A stretch of 45,656 nucleotides of DNA. Source: Azospirillum sp. B4 (GTDB lineage: Bacteria > Pseudomonadota > Alphaproteobacteria > Azospirillales > Azospirillaceae). Shown one piece after another: positions 24,578-32,359 of the stretch. The first letter of the stretch is position 1; the number at the start of each line of letters is the position of its first letter. The notes beneath the pieces are model-generated. The model was not told the origin of the DNA, did not search any database, and saw only the letters and a program-made list of their open reading frames with translations. A program made the translations under genes and the position numbers. Location: assembly GCF_000333275.1 (NCBI RefSeq), contig NZ_BACU01000068.1, positions 1-45,656 on the forward strand, written 5' to 3'.

Positions 24578-25782
24578 TGGATCTCCGCCTCCTGACGCAG
24601 GCTGCCGAACATGGACTGGGTGATCAGGTATTGGCGCCGCGCGACCGGGTCCTCGGTCATGCGCTGCATTTCCGCGTGGCGCTTGCGATGGCCAGCCGCC
24701 TGGCCTTCCTTCATGAACTCCATGTTCTTGATGGTCTGCGCCTGGGTGAAGTCATGCGTCACCGTGCGGCGCTGGCGGTCGAAACGGGCCAGCAGCGCCT
24801 CGGCGCCGCCACCGCCCTCCGCCCCGTTGCGGTAAGCCTCGACCAGCTTGGCGCACAGGTTGAAGGCATCATGGATGCCGCTGTTCATGCCGAAGCCACC
24901 GATGGGGTTGTTCAGGTGGGCGGCGTCGCCGATGATCATCACGCGGTTGACGCGGAAGGTCTTGGCCACCCGCTGGTGCACCCGGTAGATGGTGCGGTGG
25001 TGGGTCTTCACCTCGTCCGTCAGGCCGATCAGCCCGCCGAACACGGCGTTCTTCTTCTCATCCGACACCAGCGTCTCGTCCGAGGCGTCGCCCGCCGGCA
25101 CCAGGATGCGCCACAGCGACGGCACACGCAGCAGCACCAGCCACTCCTTGGCGTCGGACACGTAGTTCACGTGGCACAGGCCATCGATGTACTGCTCCAG
25201 CGGCGTTTCCGTCGTCAGGCACAGGAACTTCTCAGGGTAGGTGAAGCCGTCGAACTCGATGCCCAGCCACTTGCGCACCAGGCTGCTGGCGCCATCGGCG
25301 CCGATCAGGTAGTCGGCGCGGAAGCGTTCCAGGCTGACGGGGGTCTCGGCCGTCACCGTCACGCCATCGTCGTCCTGCTCGAAGTGGACCAGGCGGTGGT
25401 TGAAGTAAACGGCGGCGTTGGGCTCCGCCTCCAGCTTGGAGGCCAGCAGGCGCGACAGGTGGTACTGTTCGCACTGCACCCGGAAGGGATAGCGGGTGAT
25501 GTCGGCGAGTTCCGACATGTCGAAAGCGTAGACGTCGCCGCTGCCCCGGTCACGGAACTGGTAGACGGGCGCCTTCAGCCCCCGTTCCAGCAGGGTGGGG
25601 GTGATGCCCAACGTGTCCAGCATCTCCAACGTCGGCGGATGCAGGGTGGAGGCGCGCAGGTCCATGGCGCAGTCGACGCCAGCCTCCAGCAGCACCACCT
25701 CGATCCCCGCCCGCGCCAGATAATAGGCCGCGACCGTGCCCACCGGGCCCGCGCCTGCGACAATGACCTTTGTCTTCTTCAT
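24574..25782 (-). CDS. FAD-dependent aromatic monooxygenase (class A)
   Basis: 402 residues of the PHBH-type flavoprotein hydroxylases. The dinucleotide motif GAGPVG (10-15), the DG motif LIGADGASSLVRK (Asp163) and the GD motif VMIIGDAAHLNNPIGGFGMN (Gly285-Asp286) are intact, and FNLCAKLVEAYR follows as usual. Such enzymes hydroxylate phenols or pyridine-type rings with NAD(P)H and oxygen; some also open the ring. In this operon with a racemase-fold protein and a PuuE-like hydrolase, and with an amidase nearby, a ring-hydroxylating or ring-opening step on an N-heterocycle is plausible. ATG 25782 is the first gene of the leftward operon. The substrate is not deducible. Confidence 0.92.
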   Translation of the reverse strand: MKKTKVIVAGAGPVGTVAAYYLARAGIEVVLLEAGVDCAMDLRASTLHPPTLEMLDTLGITPTLLERGLKAPVYQFRDRGSGDVYAFDMSELADITRYPFRVQCEQYHLSRLLASKLEAEPNAAVYFNHRLVHFEQDDDGVTVTAETPVSLERFRADYLIGADGASSLVRKWLGIEFDGFTYPEKFLCLTTETPLEQYIDGLCHVNYVSDAKEWLVLLRVPSLWRILVPAGDASDETLVSDEKKNAVFGGLIGLTDEVKTHHRTIYRVHQRVAKTFRVNRVMIIGDAAHLNNPIGGFGMNSGIHDAFNLCAKLVEAYRNGAEGGGGAEALLARFDRQRRTVTHDFTQAQTIKNMEFMKEGQAAGHRKRHAEMQRMTEDPVARRQYLITQSMFGSLRQEAEIQ

Positions 25783-25867
25783 GCAAACATCCCATTATCA
25801 GTATGGCGCGGATCAATTCGGGGTGTTCATTTGCCCCTGGCGTTGAACCGCCCAGTAATCCCCATGC

Positions 25868-26133
25868 CTCTACTTCGCCCTGGATTCAGTATCCTTGACG
25901 GGGCCGCCGGATGCCCCAGGCCATGGCCAATCTGACCGCCTGGTGGATATCCTTGGGGGCATCCGCGCTGGGCAAGGGCAGCCAGGCCAGGGTGTCGGGC
26001 GATTCCTTCGCCACGCGGCCGGCGTGGGCGGTGTCGGCGCGGCCAGAGCGGCGCTGAGGCCCCGGCCGGCCCCGACCACCACCACCTGCACCGTCAGATC
26101 CAGGGGCGGAGTATTGTGCCGGATGATGCCCAT
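25868..26133 (-). pseudogene. Remnant of an FAD-binding dehydrogenase
   Basis: From ATG 26133 the frame reads MGIIRHNTPPLDLTVQVVVV followed by GAGRGLSAALA, the start of a flavoprotein (GxGxxG-like) of the fumarate-reductase type. It then shifts: in another frame the sequence continues as TAHAGRVAKESPDT and DIHQAVRLAMAWGIRRPRQGY before a stop. Both parts are short and most of the enzyme is missing. It looks like a decayed gene interrupted by deletion and frameshift. This is read by eye, so confidence is limited. Confidence 0.4.
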
Positions 26134-26224
26134 CGCGCTTCAGCCCCCCGCCCCATGCCCAACTTCATGAGTGGGGCGGTGCTGGTTCAGCAGCGCTCAA
26201 CCGGTCGAGGTTGGGCTAATAATA

Positions 26225-26241
26225 TATTCGCCAGGCGAATA
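26225..26241. promoter_or_regulatory. Perfect 17-bp palindrome upstream of the IclR gene
   Basis: TATTCGCC-A-GGCGAATA lies about 80 bases upstream of the IclR start. A half-copy, GGCGAATA, recurs at 26300-26307, 15 bases before the ATG. This spacing suits an autoregulatory site; the binding factor is inferred to be the IclR protein itself. Confidence 0.55.
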
Positions 26242-26321
26242 CGGCGGCCATCGAACAGGGCGCCCGCCGAACAGCTTGGGCAGGATGCGGAAACCGCGAG
26301 GCGAATAAATCAGGGGGCGTT

Positions 26322-27182
26322 ATGGACAGGGGCATTCCCATCCGGGCCATCAGCCGGGCCATTCTTGTTCTACAGGCGATCAACCGGCACCACTCGCTGA
26401 CGCTGATGGAAATCGCGAACGAGACGGACCTGCCCTATCCCACGGTGTGCCGCATCGTCCAGACCTTGCTGTACGAATATCTGATCGAACAGGAACCGGC
26501 GCAAAAGAAATACCGGGTGACGGCCCTGGTGAAGACGCTGAGCGTGGGGTACCAAGACGACGACCTGCTGGTCACCGTGGCCCACCCCCTGCTGATCGCG
26601 CTGTGCCGCAAGGTCAGCTGGCCCGTATCCATCGCAACGCGGGTGGGCAATTCCATGGTGCTGCGCGACACCACGCACGCCATGACCTCGCTGACCTTCT
26701 CCGTCTATCATCCGGGCTTCAAGTTGCCGCTGCTGGAATCGGCCTCGGGCAAGGTTTACACCGCCTTCTGCGCGGAGGATGAGCGCCAGTCCATCCTGCG
26801 GGGCATGCAGCGCCTGGACAGCACGGAAGACCGCATGGGCACGGTCATGCTGGGCAACGCCGGCCCGCTGGAGGACATCCGGCGCCAGGGATACGCCACG
26901 CAATCGCGCAACCAGTACACGGCCAACCCGGGCAAGACCTCCAGCATCGCGGTGCCGGTGCTGTACCAGGACCGGGCCATCGCCTCGCTGACCATGAGCT
27001 TCTTCGCCAACGCCCTGACGCTGGAGGCGGCGGCGGCCAAGTACCTGGGCGAGTTGCAGGGCGTGGCGGCGGAGATTCGGCCAGCCCTTCACCGCCGCCA
27101 TTTAGAAGGGAGTCTGATGCGTCCTTCAGCGCCGGGGCGCAGCCATCCGGCTGCTTGGCTTCCTCCCGTTTCGGTCCGCTGA
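26322..27182 (+). CDS. IclR family transcriptional regulator (MhpR-like)
   Basis: 286 residues. The N-terminal wHTH (IRAISRAILVLQAINRHHSLTLMEIANETDLPYPTVCRIVQTLLYEYLIEQ) closely follows the MhpR pattern. The effector domain has VSWPVSIATRVGNSMVLRDTTHAMTSLTF and LLESASGKVYTAFC. MhpR-type regulators activate aromatic-acid catabolic operons, which fits the flanking FAD monooxygenase and amidase genes. ATG 26322 follows AGGGGGC. The last 19-20 residues (PSAPGRSHPAAWLPPVSVR) and the stop codon come from repeat R3, so the original C-terminus was altered when that element inserted. The domain itself is complete. Confidence 0.92.
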   Translation: MDRGIPIRAISRAILVLQAINRHHSLTLMEIANETDLPYPTVCRIVQTLLYEYLIEQEPAQKKYRVTALVKTLSVGYQDDDLLVTVAHPLLIALCRKVSWPVSIATRVGNSMVLRDTTHAMTSLTFSVYHPGFKLPLLESASGKVYTAFCAEDERQSILRGMQRLDSTEDRMGTVMLGNAGPLEDIRRQGYATQSRNQYTANPGKTSSIAVPVLYQDRAIASLTMSFFANALTLEAAAAKYLGELQGVAAEIRPALHRRHLEGSLMRPSAPGRSHPAAWLPPVSVR

Positions 27183-27222
27183 CGCTCCCCAAAACGGTCC
27201 GGCGGCTGCGGTCGCAGCCTAC
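27127..27222 (+). repeat. Interspersed three-hairpin element, copy R3, overlapping the IclR 3' end
   Basis: GCAGCC-ATCC-GGCTGC (27139-27154), a CCGTTT/AAACGG stem (27166-27197) and GGCTGC-GGTC-GCAGCC (27204-27219). The IclR stop codon (27180-27182) lies in the loop of the middle hairpin. Compared with R1 and R2, stem bases have changed in pairs while the ATCC loop and flanking TTGGCT are kept. Confidence 0.78.
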
Positions 27223-27255
27223 AGGGGCACGTGTTCGTGCCCCTGGCACGCATCC

Positions 27256-27888
27256 TCAGCGCGCCGGCAAACCCTGCAGGTAGGCCACCACCTCATCCTC
27301 CGGCAGGACGTCGGCGTATTTGGCGTTCATGTCGAACAGGTTGGCCCGGTGCGGGTCGGGGTGGCGGTCGCCGCAGGCCTCCGCTGCCACGATGGTGCGG
27401 AACCCGTGGGAACAGGAATCGATGCAGGAGGCGCGCACGCAGCCGCTGGTGGTCAGCCCCGTCAGGATGACGGTGTCGATGCCGGCCGCCGTCAGGGTGG
27501 AGGCCAGGCTGGTGCCGAAGAAGGCGCTGGGATACTGCTTCGACACGATCAGTTCATCCGCCTGCGGCTCCAGCCCCTTGGGCCAGGCGCCGTAGGGGCT
27601 GCCGGGCAGGAAGTGACGCAGCGGCAGGGCCTTCTGGAAGAAGCGGCCGCCATCCAGGCCACTGGCCTGATAGGTCACGCGGGTCAGGATGACGGGCACA
27701 CCCGCCGCCCGCGCCGCGGCGCGGATACGCAGGGCCGAGGCCAGGGCCGCGTCCACCCCGGCGTACAGGTCGCATTCCGGGGCGAAATAGGCCTCCACGA
27801 AATCGACCAGCACCAGCGCCGGCTTGCCGCCGAAGCCGATGCGGTTGCCGTAGACCGCCTTGTAGTCGCTTTCCAACGATGTGCCCAT
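27256..27888 (-). CDS. Isochorismatase-fold cysteine hydrolase (maleamate/N-carbamoylsarcosine amidase-like)
   Basis: 210 residues. The catalytic triad of this fold is visible: Asp29 (ALVLVDFVEAYF), Lys117 (VSKQYPSAFFGT) and Cys150 (TGLTTSGCVRAS). The N-terminal segment YGNRIGFGGKPALVLVDF and the length match N-carbamoylsarcosine amidase and the maleamate amidohydrolase NicF, which release ammonia from small amides. It diverges from the alpha/beta hydrolase gene and is convergent with the IclR gene. In this cluster it probably removes nitrogen after ring opening of a heterocycle. The exact amide is unknown. ATG 27888 is the only sensible start. Confidence 0.9.
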   Translation of the reverse strand: MGTSLESDYKAVYGNRIGFGGKPALVLVDFVEAYFAPECDLYAGVDAALASALRIRAAARAAGVPVILTRVTYQASGLDGGRFFQKALPLRHFLPGSPYGAWPKGLEPQADELIVSKQYPSAFFGTSLASTLTAAGIDTVILTGLTTSGCVRASCIDSCSHGFRTIVAAEACGDRHPDPHRANLFDMNAKYADVLPEDEVVAYLQGLPAR

Positions 27889-28089
27889 GACGCGCCCTTA
27901 TCCCCATGCCAGTGCGGAAAAGCCGACCCTCGCCGCCCGGCGTCCGGCGCGACAGCGCGGCATGCCGCTCTATCCGCCTGACGGCCACGCCGCCACCGCG
28001 CTGTGGCGAGGGCATCTCCCCCACGCAACGGTGTGGCCGGGAAACGACACGGCGGGCGGCACGCGCCCGGATCAGGTGGGGAGCCAGCC

Positions 28090-28920
28090 TTGAGGAACGA
28101 AGCGTCGCGGCAAACAGTCATCCGAGCCTTCGTCGACACCCCCGGCGGCCAAATACACCTGCGGGAGGCCGGCCCCCGCGACGGTGGCGCCCCGCCGCTG
28201 CTGTGTCTGCACCAGAGCCCCTCATCCAGCCTGACCTTCGCCGCCATCCTGCCGCACCTGGCCAAGGCGGGGGCCAGGGGCGGACGGCGCGTGCTGGCCG
28301 TGGATACGCCGGGGTTCGGCGAATCCTTCCGCCCGGTGGAGAAGCCCGGCATCGCCGACTACACCCAATGGATCGCCGACATCCCGCAAGCCCTGGGCCT
28401 GGCCCAAGTGGATGTGCTGGGCTATTTCACCGGGGCCGCCATCGGCACGGAACTGGCCCTGCTGTATCCCGACCTGGTGCGACGGGTGGTGATGGTGGGC
28501 CCCCCATGGTTCACCGAGGAACAGCGGCAGAAGGCCCGGGAAAACGCCTGGCCCGCGCGGCCGGACGCCGAGGGCGGGCACCTGATGTCCGCCTGGCGGC
28601 GGGTGATGGCCCGCTACCCCACCAGCATGGACCTGGACCTGAAGAGCGACCTGTTCCAGGAGTTCTTCCGCGGGGGCCCCAACGCCATCTGGGGGGAGGA
28701 GGCCGTGGCCGAGTACGACCTGTCACTGCGTCTGCCGGGCCTGACCCAGCCCCTGTTGGTGCTGGAGCCGGAGGGTTTCCACGGCGACAGCCAGGCGGCC
28801 CACCGCGCCGTGCCCCACAGCCGCCACCATGAGCTGGCGGGCGTGCCGGCGCTGGGCCTGTTCCACCTGCACGCCCCGGCCATCGCCGCCCTGGTCACCG
28901 ACTTCCTGGACCAACCCTGA
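28090..28920 (+). CDS. Alpha/beta hydrolase-fold protein without the usual nucleophile
   Basis: About 276 residues when started at TTG 28090, which has GGGGAG seven bases upstream. Starts further upstream (ATG 28003, GTG 28033) add a low-complexity, Gly/Arg-rich N-terminus unlike the family. The fold is visible as IHLREAGPRDGGAPPLLCLHQSPSSS (oxyanion region), VLAVDTPGFGES and DLVRRVVMVGPP. At the nucleophile elbow the sequence is LGYFTGAAIGTELA, where GxSxG is expected, so Phe stands in place of Ser. A late histidine (LFHLHAP) remains. It may be catalytically altered or use another mechanism. It fits the NicD/ring-fission hydrolase slot of the cluster only loosely. Confidence 0.8.
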   Translation: MRNEASRQTVIRAFVDTPGGQIHLREAGPRDGGAPPLLCLHQSPSSSLTFAAILPHLAKAGARGGRRVLAVDTPGFGESFRPVEKPGIADYTQWIADIPQALGLAQVDVLGYFTGAAIGTELALLYPDLVRRVVMVGPPWFTEEQRQKARENAWPARPDAEGGHLMSAWRRVMARYPTSMDLDLKSDLFQEFFRGGPNAIWGEEAVAEYDLSLRLPGLTQPLLVLEPEGFHGDSQAAHRAVPHSRHHELAGVPALGLFHLHAPAIAALVTDFLDQP

Positions 28921-28923
28921 GCC

Positions 28924-29118
28924 ATGGCCGCCCGCCCCATCATCCTCATCCACGGCGCCTATCACGGCGGCTGGTGCTGGCGGGACGGGGCCACCTTATC
29001 GCCAGTTGGAGAGGGGTGGCACGCTGGCAAACCGGGGACAGTCTTCCTTGACAGCGCCGCCGCCCCGCCCAATCATCAGATGTCAGACCAATTTGGGCCG
29101 GCGCCGGGACAGCGCTGA
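28924..29118 (+). pseudogene. Truncated alpha/beta hydrolase gene
   Basis: ATG 28924, three bases after the previous stop, begins with MAARPIILIHGAYHGGWCWRD. This is the unmistakable first strand and oxyanion loop of salicylate-esterase-type alpha/beta hydrolases. After about 22 residues the similarity ends abruptly and the frame runs into unrelated sequence, stopping at 29118. The rest of the enzyme, including the nucleophile, is missing. It is probably a deletion remnant of a second hydrolase once in this operon. Confidence 0.6.
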
Positions 29119-29142
29119 AGGCCCAGCGACATCCGAGGTGCC

Positions 29143-29874
29143 GTGGATCCCACGCCTTCCCATCCGGCCGGCGCTGCCTTGCGCCCCTTGCCCAGCGCCG
29201 ACCGCATCGCGGCGGTCAGCGCGGCCCTGGCCGCCTTCATGGCCGAGGCGGCGTTGCAGCCGGGGGACCAGCTGCCGACGGAGCGGGAGCTGATGGCGCG
29301 GCTGGCCGTGGGGCGGTCCACGGTGCGGGAGGTCATCCGCCAGTTCCAGGCCCGGGGCCTGGTCGAGACGCGCAAGGGCAGTGGCACCTATCTGCTGCGC
29401 GCCGTTACGCCCAGCGCCGTCCATGTCTCCCTCATCCTCGACACGGGGCTGCTGCGCGACCGGCTGTTGCAGACGCTGGAGATCCGCCGGGGGCTGGAAG
29501 TGGCGGCCAGCGAGGCGGCGGCCCAGCGGGCGACGCCCGCCGACTTGGCCACGCTGGAGGAGAAGCTGGTGGCGATGGAGCGCGTGCACCTGGAAAAGGG
29601 CACGGCGGGGCCGGAGGATCTGGAATTCCACCTGGCGATCTACGACGCCACCCACAACCCGCTGTTCCGCCAGCTGCTGGAACAAATTCGCGAGACGTTC
29701 GAGCATTTTTTCGAGAAGCCGTTCGACCGCCCCGATTTCGCCCGCCGGTCCTTCGCCCTGCACCGTGAGCTGTTCGACGCCATCCGCGCCGGCGACGCCG
29801 GCGGCGCCCGGCTGAAGACGCTGGGCATCCTTTCCATCGTCGAAGAAGACATCAAGGCCATGTCCTCCCCATGA
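29143..29874 (+). CDS. GntR family (FCD/FadR-type) transcriptional regulator
   Basis: 243 residues from GTG 29143, which has GAGGTG five bases upstream. A classical GntR wHTH (LQPGDQLPTERELMARLAVGRSTVREVIRQFQARGLVETRKGSGTYL, about residues 40-85) is followed by an FCD domain carrying likely metal-binding histidines in DLEFHLAIYDATHN and FALHRELFDAI. Its stop overlaps the start of the PLP-enzyme gene (ATGA), so it heads the operon with the ABC importer and probably controls it. The effector would be the imported compound or a product of it, not known. Confidence 0.92.
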   Translation: MDPTPSHPAGAALRPLPSADRIAAVSAALAAFMAEAALQPGDQLPTERELMARLAVGRSTVREVIRQFQARGLVETRKGSGTYLLRAVTPSAVHVSLILDTGLLRDRLLQTLEIRRGLEVAASEAAAQRATPADLATLEEKLVAMERVHLEKGTAGPEDLEFHLAIYDATHNPLFRQLLEQIRETFEHFFEKPFDRPDFARRSFALHRELFDAIRAGDAGGARLKTLGILSIVEEDIKAMSSP

Positions 29875-31067
29875 CTGAAACGCCCATGACCGACACCCCG
29901 GAAGATTTTGTCGCCATCGCCCAGCGGTTGGTGGCCCATGACGACACCACCCACGCCTATGAGGCGGTGGTGCCTGGCATCGTCCAGACCTCGTTGTTCA
30001 CCTTCGCCAGCTTCCAGGAGATGGCGGACACCTATGCCGGCAAACAGGCGCGCGCCGTCTATTCCCGCACCACCAACCCCACGGTGACGGAGTTCGAGCG
30101 CAAGATGGCGGCGCTGGAGCGGACGGACGACGCCATCGGCTTCCCCAGCGGCATGGCGGCCATTTCGGGCGCCGTGCTGGCGTTCGTGCAGCCGGGCGAC
30201 CGCATCGTCTGCGTCCGCCATGTCTACCCGGACGCGTACCGCCTGTTCGAGACGCTGCTGAAGAAATGGGGGATCACCACCACCTACGTCGATGGCGCCG
30301 ACCTGGCGGCGGTGGACGCGGCCCTGCCCGGCGCCCGCCTGCTGTATCTGGAAAGCCCCAACAGCTGGATGATGGAGGCGCACGACGTCGGCGCCCTGGC
30401 CGCACTGGCCCGGAAGCATGGCGCCATCAGCCTGATCGACAATTCCTGGGCCACGCCCGTGTTCCAACGGCCGGCGACGCTGGGGGTGGACCTGGTGCTG
30501 CACTCCGCCTCCAAATACATCGGCGGGCACAGCGACACGGTGGCCGGCGTGGTGGCGGGGCGGGCCGAGCTGGTGGCCACCATCCGCCGCACCATCTGCC
30601 CCTATATCGGCGCCAAGCTGGGGCCGTTCGAGGCCTGGTTGCTGCTGCGCGGCCTGCGCACCCTGCCCATCCGCATGAAGGCGCATGAGACGTCGGCCCT
30701 GACCCTGGCCCAGCGGCTGGCGGAGCACCCGAACGTGACCAAGGTGCATCATCCGGCCCTGATGGGGCCGCTGCCCCCCGGGCTGACCGGCACCTCGGGC
30801 CTGTTCTCCTTCACCGTGGACGGTGACATCGACATTCCCGTCTTCTGCGACGCGCTGGAGTTGTTCCACCTGGGCGTCAGCTGGGGCGGGCATGAAAGCC
30901 TGGTGGTGCCGGCGCTGGTGACCCATGTCCAGGCGGCCGGCCCCAACTCGGCCCTCGACTTTGGGGTGCCGGCCAGCATGATCCGCCTGCATGTCGGGCT
31001 GGAGGGGACGGAGGCGCTGTGGGCCGACCTGGCCCGCGGCCTTCAGGTGGCGCGGAAAGCCCGCTGA
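29871..31067 (+). CDS. PLP-dependent trans-sulfuration family enzyme (cystathionine/methionine gamma-lyase-like)
   Basis: 398 residues, full length for the Cys/Met-metabolism PLP family. The phosphate-contact motif YSRTTNPT (Tyr64, Arg66), GFPSGMAAISG, Asp190 (SLIDNSWATP) for the PLP nitrogen, and Lys215 in LHSASKYIGGHSD for the Schiff base are all in place. Late motifs are VSWGGHESLVVPA and IRLHVGLEG. Members cleave or exchange sulfur- or other gamma/beta-substituted amino acids. The unusual feature is the company: overlapping starts with a GntR regulator upstream and a sugar-type ABC importer downstream, so the imported molecule may carry an amino-acid moiety. The specific activity cannot be deduced. 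Confidence 0.93.
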   Translation: MTETPMTDTPEDFVAIAQRLVAHDDTTHAYEAVVPGIVQTSLFTFASFQEMADTYAGKQARAVYSRTTNPTVTEFERKMAALERTDDAIGFPSGMAAISGAVLAFVQPGDRIVCVRHVYPDAYRLFETLLKKWGITTTYVDGADLAAVDAALPGARLLYLESPNSWMMEAHDVGALAALARKHGAISLIDNSWATPVFQRPATLGVDLVLHSASKYIGGHSDTVAGVVAGRAELVATIRRTICPYIGAKLGPFEAWLLLRGLRTLPIRMKAHETSALTLAQRLAEHPNVTKVHHPALMGPLPPGLTGTSGLFSFTVDGDIDIPVFCDALELFHLGVSWGGHESLVVPALVTHVQAAGPNSALDFGVPASMIRLHVGLEGTEALWADLARGLQVARKAR

Positions 31068-32359
31068 TGCTGAAACGGCTGGCCCTCACCCTCGCGCTCA
31101 CCCTGGCGGCCCTGCCCGCCTGGGCCGACACCCAGCTGCGGCTGGTAGAGGTGCTGAGCAGCCCGGAACGGACGGAGACGCTGAAGCAACTGGTGGCGGG
31201 TTTCGAGGCGGCGCACCCGGGCACACATGTGGAGGTGACGTCGCTGGCCTGGGGATCGGCGTTCGAGAAGCTGGCCACCATGGTGGCGGCCGGCGACATT
31301 CCCGACGTGGTGGAGATGCCGGACCGCTGGCTGTCGCTCTACGCCGGCAACGGCCAGCTGGAAAGCCTGGAGCCCTACCTCGCCCGCTGGCAGGATTCCA
31401 AGGGCCTGAACGAGCGGGCCCTGACCGTGGCGCGGTCGGTGGACGGCGTCGCCTACATGCTGCCTTATGGCTTCTACCTGCGGGCGCTCTATTACAACAA
31501 GGTGGTGTTCCGCCAGGCCGGCATCGACCGCCCACCCGCCACCTTGGATGAGTTGCGGACCGATGCCGCGAAGATCGCCCAGCTGCCGGGCAAGTCGGGC
31601 TATTGCCTGCGCGGCGGGCCGGGCGGGCTGAACGGCTGGGTCATGTTCGGGGCCAGCATCGCCGGCGGCAACGCCTTCTTCCACGACGACGGCACCAGCG
31701 CGCTGAACGACCCCGGCTGGCTGGCCGGCACCACCTGGCTGATCGAGCTGTACAAGCAGGGCCTGGCGCCCAAGGACAGCGTCAACTGGGGCTTCAACGA
31801 AGTGGTGGCCGGCTTCTACACCGGCACCTGCGCCATGGTGGACCAGGACCCCGACGCGCTGATCGCGCTGAAGGCCCGCATGAAGCCGGAGGAGTTCGGC
31901 GTGGCGCCCTGGCCCAAGGGGCCGAACGGCAAGGCCTATCCCACCCTGGGCTATGCCGGCTGGTCCATCTTCCGCAAGGCGGCGCACAAGGACCTGGCCT
32001 GGGACCTGGTGGTGGCGCTGAACGGCCCCGCCGGCAACATCGCCTGGAACAAGCAGACCGGCGCCCTGCCCGTCTATACCGCCGCCGCCAACGACCCGCT
32101 GTACGCCGGGCCCATCTACCAGGGCTGGTTCGCGGAACTGGCCGACCCGGACGTGGTGCCCACGCTGATGCCGACCTACCTCCCGGGCTTCGCCTATTTC
32201 GCCGACAGCCTGGTGGTGCGCAGCAGCCAGCAGGCGCTGCTGGGCCTGATCACCCCCGCCACCATGAACAAGCAGTGGGCGGCCTACCTGACCAAGGCCC
32301 GGCGCAAGCAAGCCGAACTCCAGCAGGCCCAGGATGGACAAGGCGGGGGCGCCAAATGA
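31067..32359 (+). CDS. CUT1-type ABC transporter substrate-binding protein
   Basis: 430 residues from ATG 31067, overlapping the previous stop (TGATG). A clear signal peptide (MLKRLALTLALTLAALPAWADT) directs it to the periplasm. Family 1 solute-binding features: LKQLVAGFEAAHPGTHVEVTSLAWGSAFEKL, DIPDVVEMPDRWLSLYAGNGQLE, AYMLPYGFYLRALYYNKVVFRQAGI, and a late WSIFRKAAHKDLAWDLVVAL. These proteins bind oligosaccharides, glycerol-phosphate derivatives and related polyols. Overlap with the first permease gene shows it belongs to the same importer. The ligand is unknown. Confidence 0.94.
   Translation: MLKRLALTLALTLAALPAWADTQLRLVEVLSSPERTETLKQLVAGFEAAHPGTHVEVTSLAWGSAFEKLATMVAAGDIPDVVEMPDRWLSLYAGNGQLESLEPYLARWQDSKGLNERALTVARSVDGVAYMLPYGFYLRALYYNKVVFRQAGIDRPPATLDELRTDAAKIAQLPGKSGYCLRGGPGGLNGWVMFGASIAGGNAFFHDDGTSALNDPGWLAGTTWLIELYKQGLAPKDSVNWGFNEVVAGFYTGTCAMVDQDPDALIALKARMKPEEFGVAPWPKGPNGKAYPTLGYAGWSIFRKAAHKDLAWDLVVALNGPAGNIAWNKQTGALPVYTAAANDPLYAGPIYQGWFAELADPDVVPTLMPTYLPGFAYFADSLVVRSSQQALLGLITPATMNKQWAAYLTKARRKQAELQQAQDGQGGGAK

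Noticed and set aside
27889..28089. A further copy of the three-hairpin element or an extra gene
   Set aside because: The GC-rich sequence has no conserved ATCC or GGTC loop with matching arms and no supported frame.
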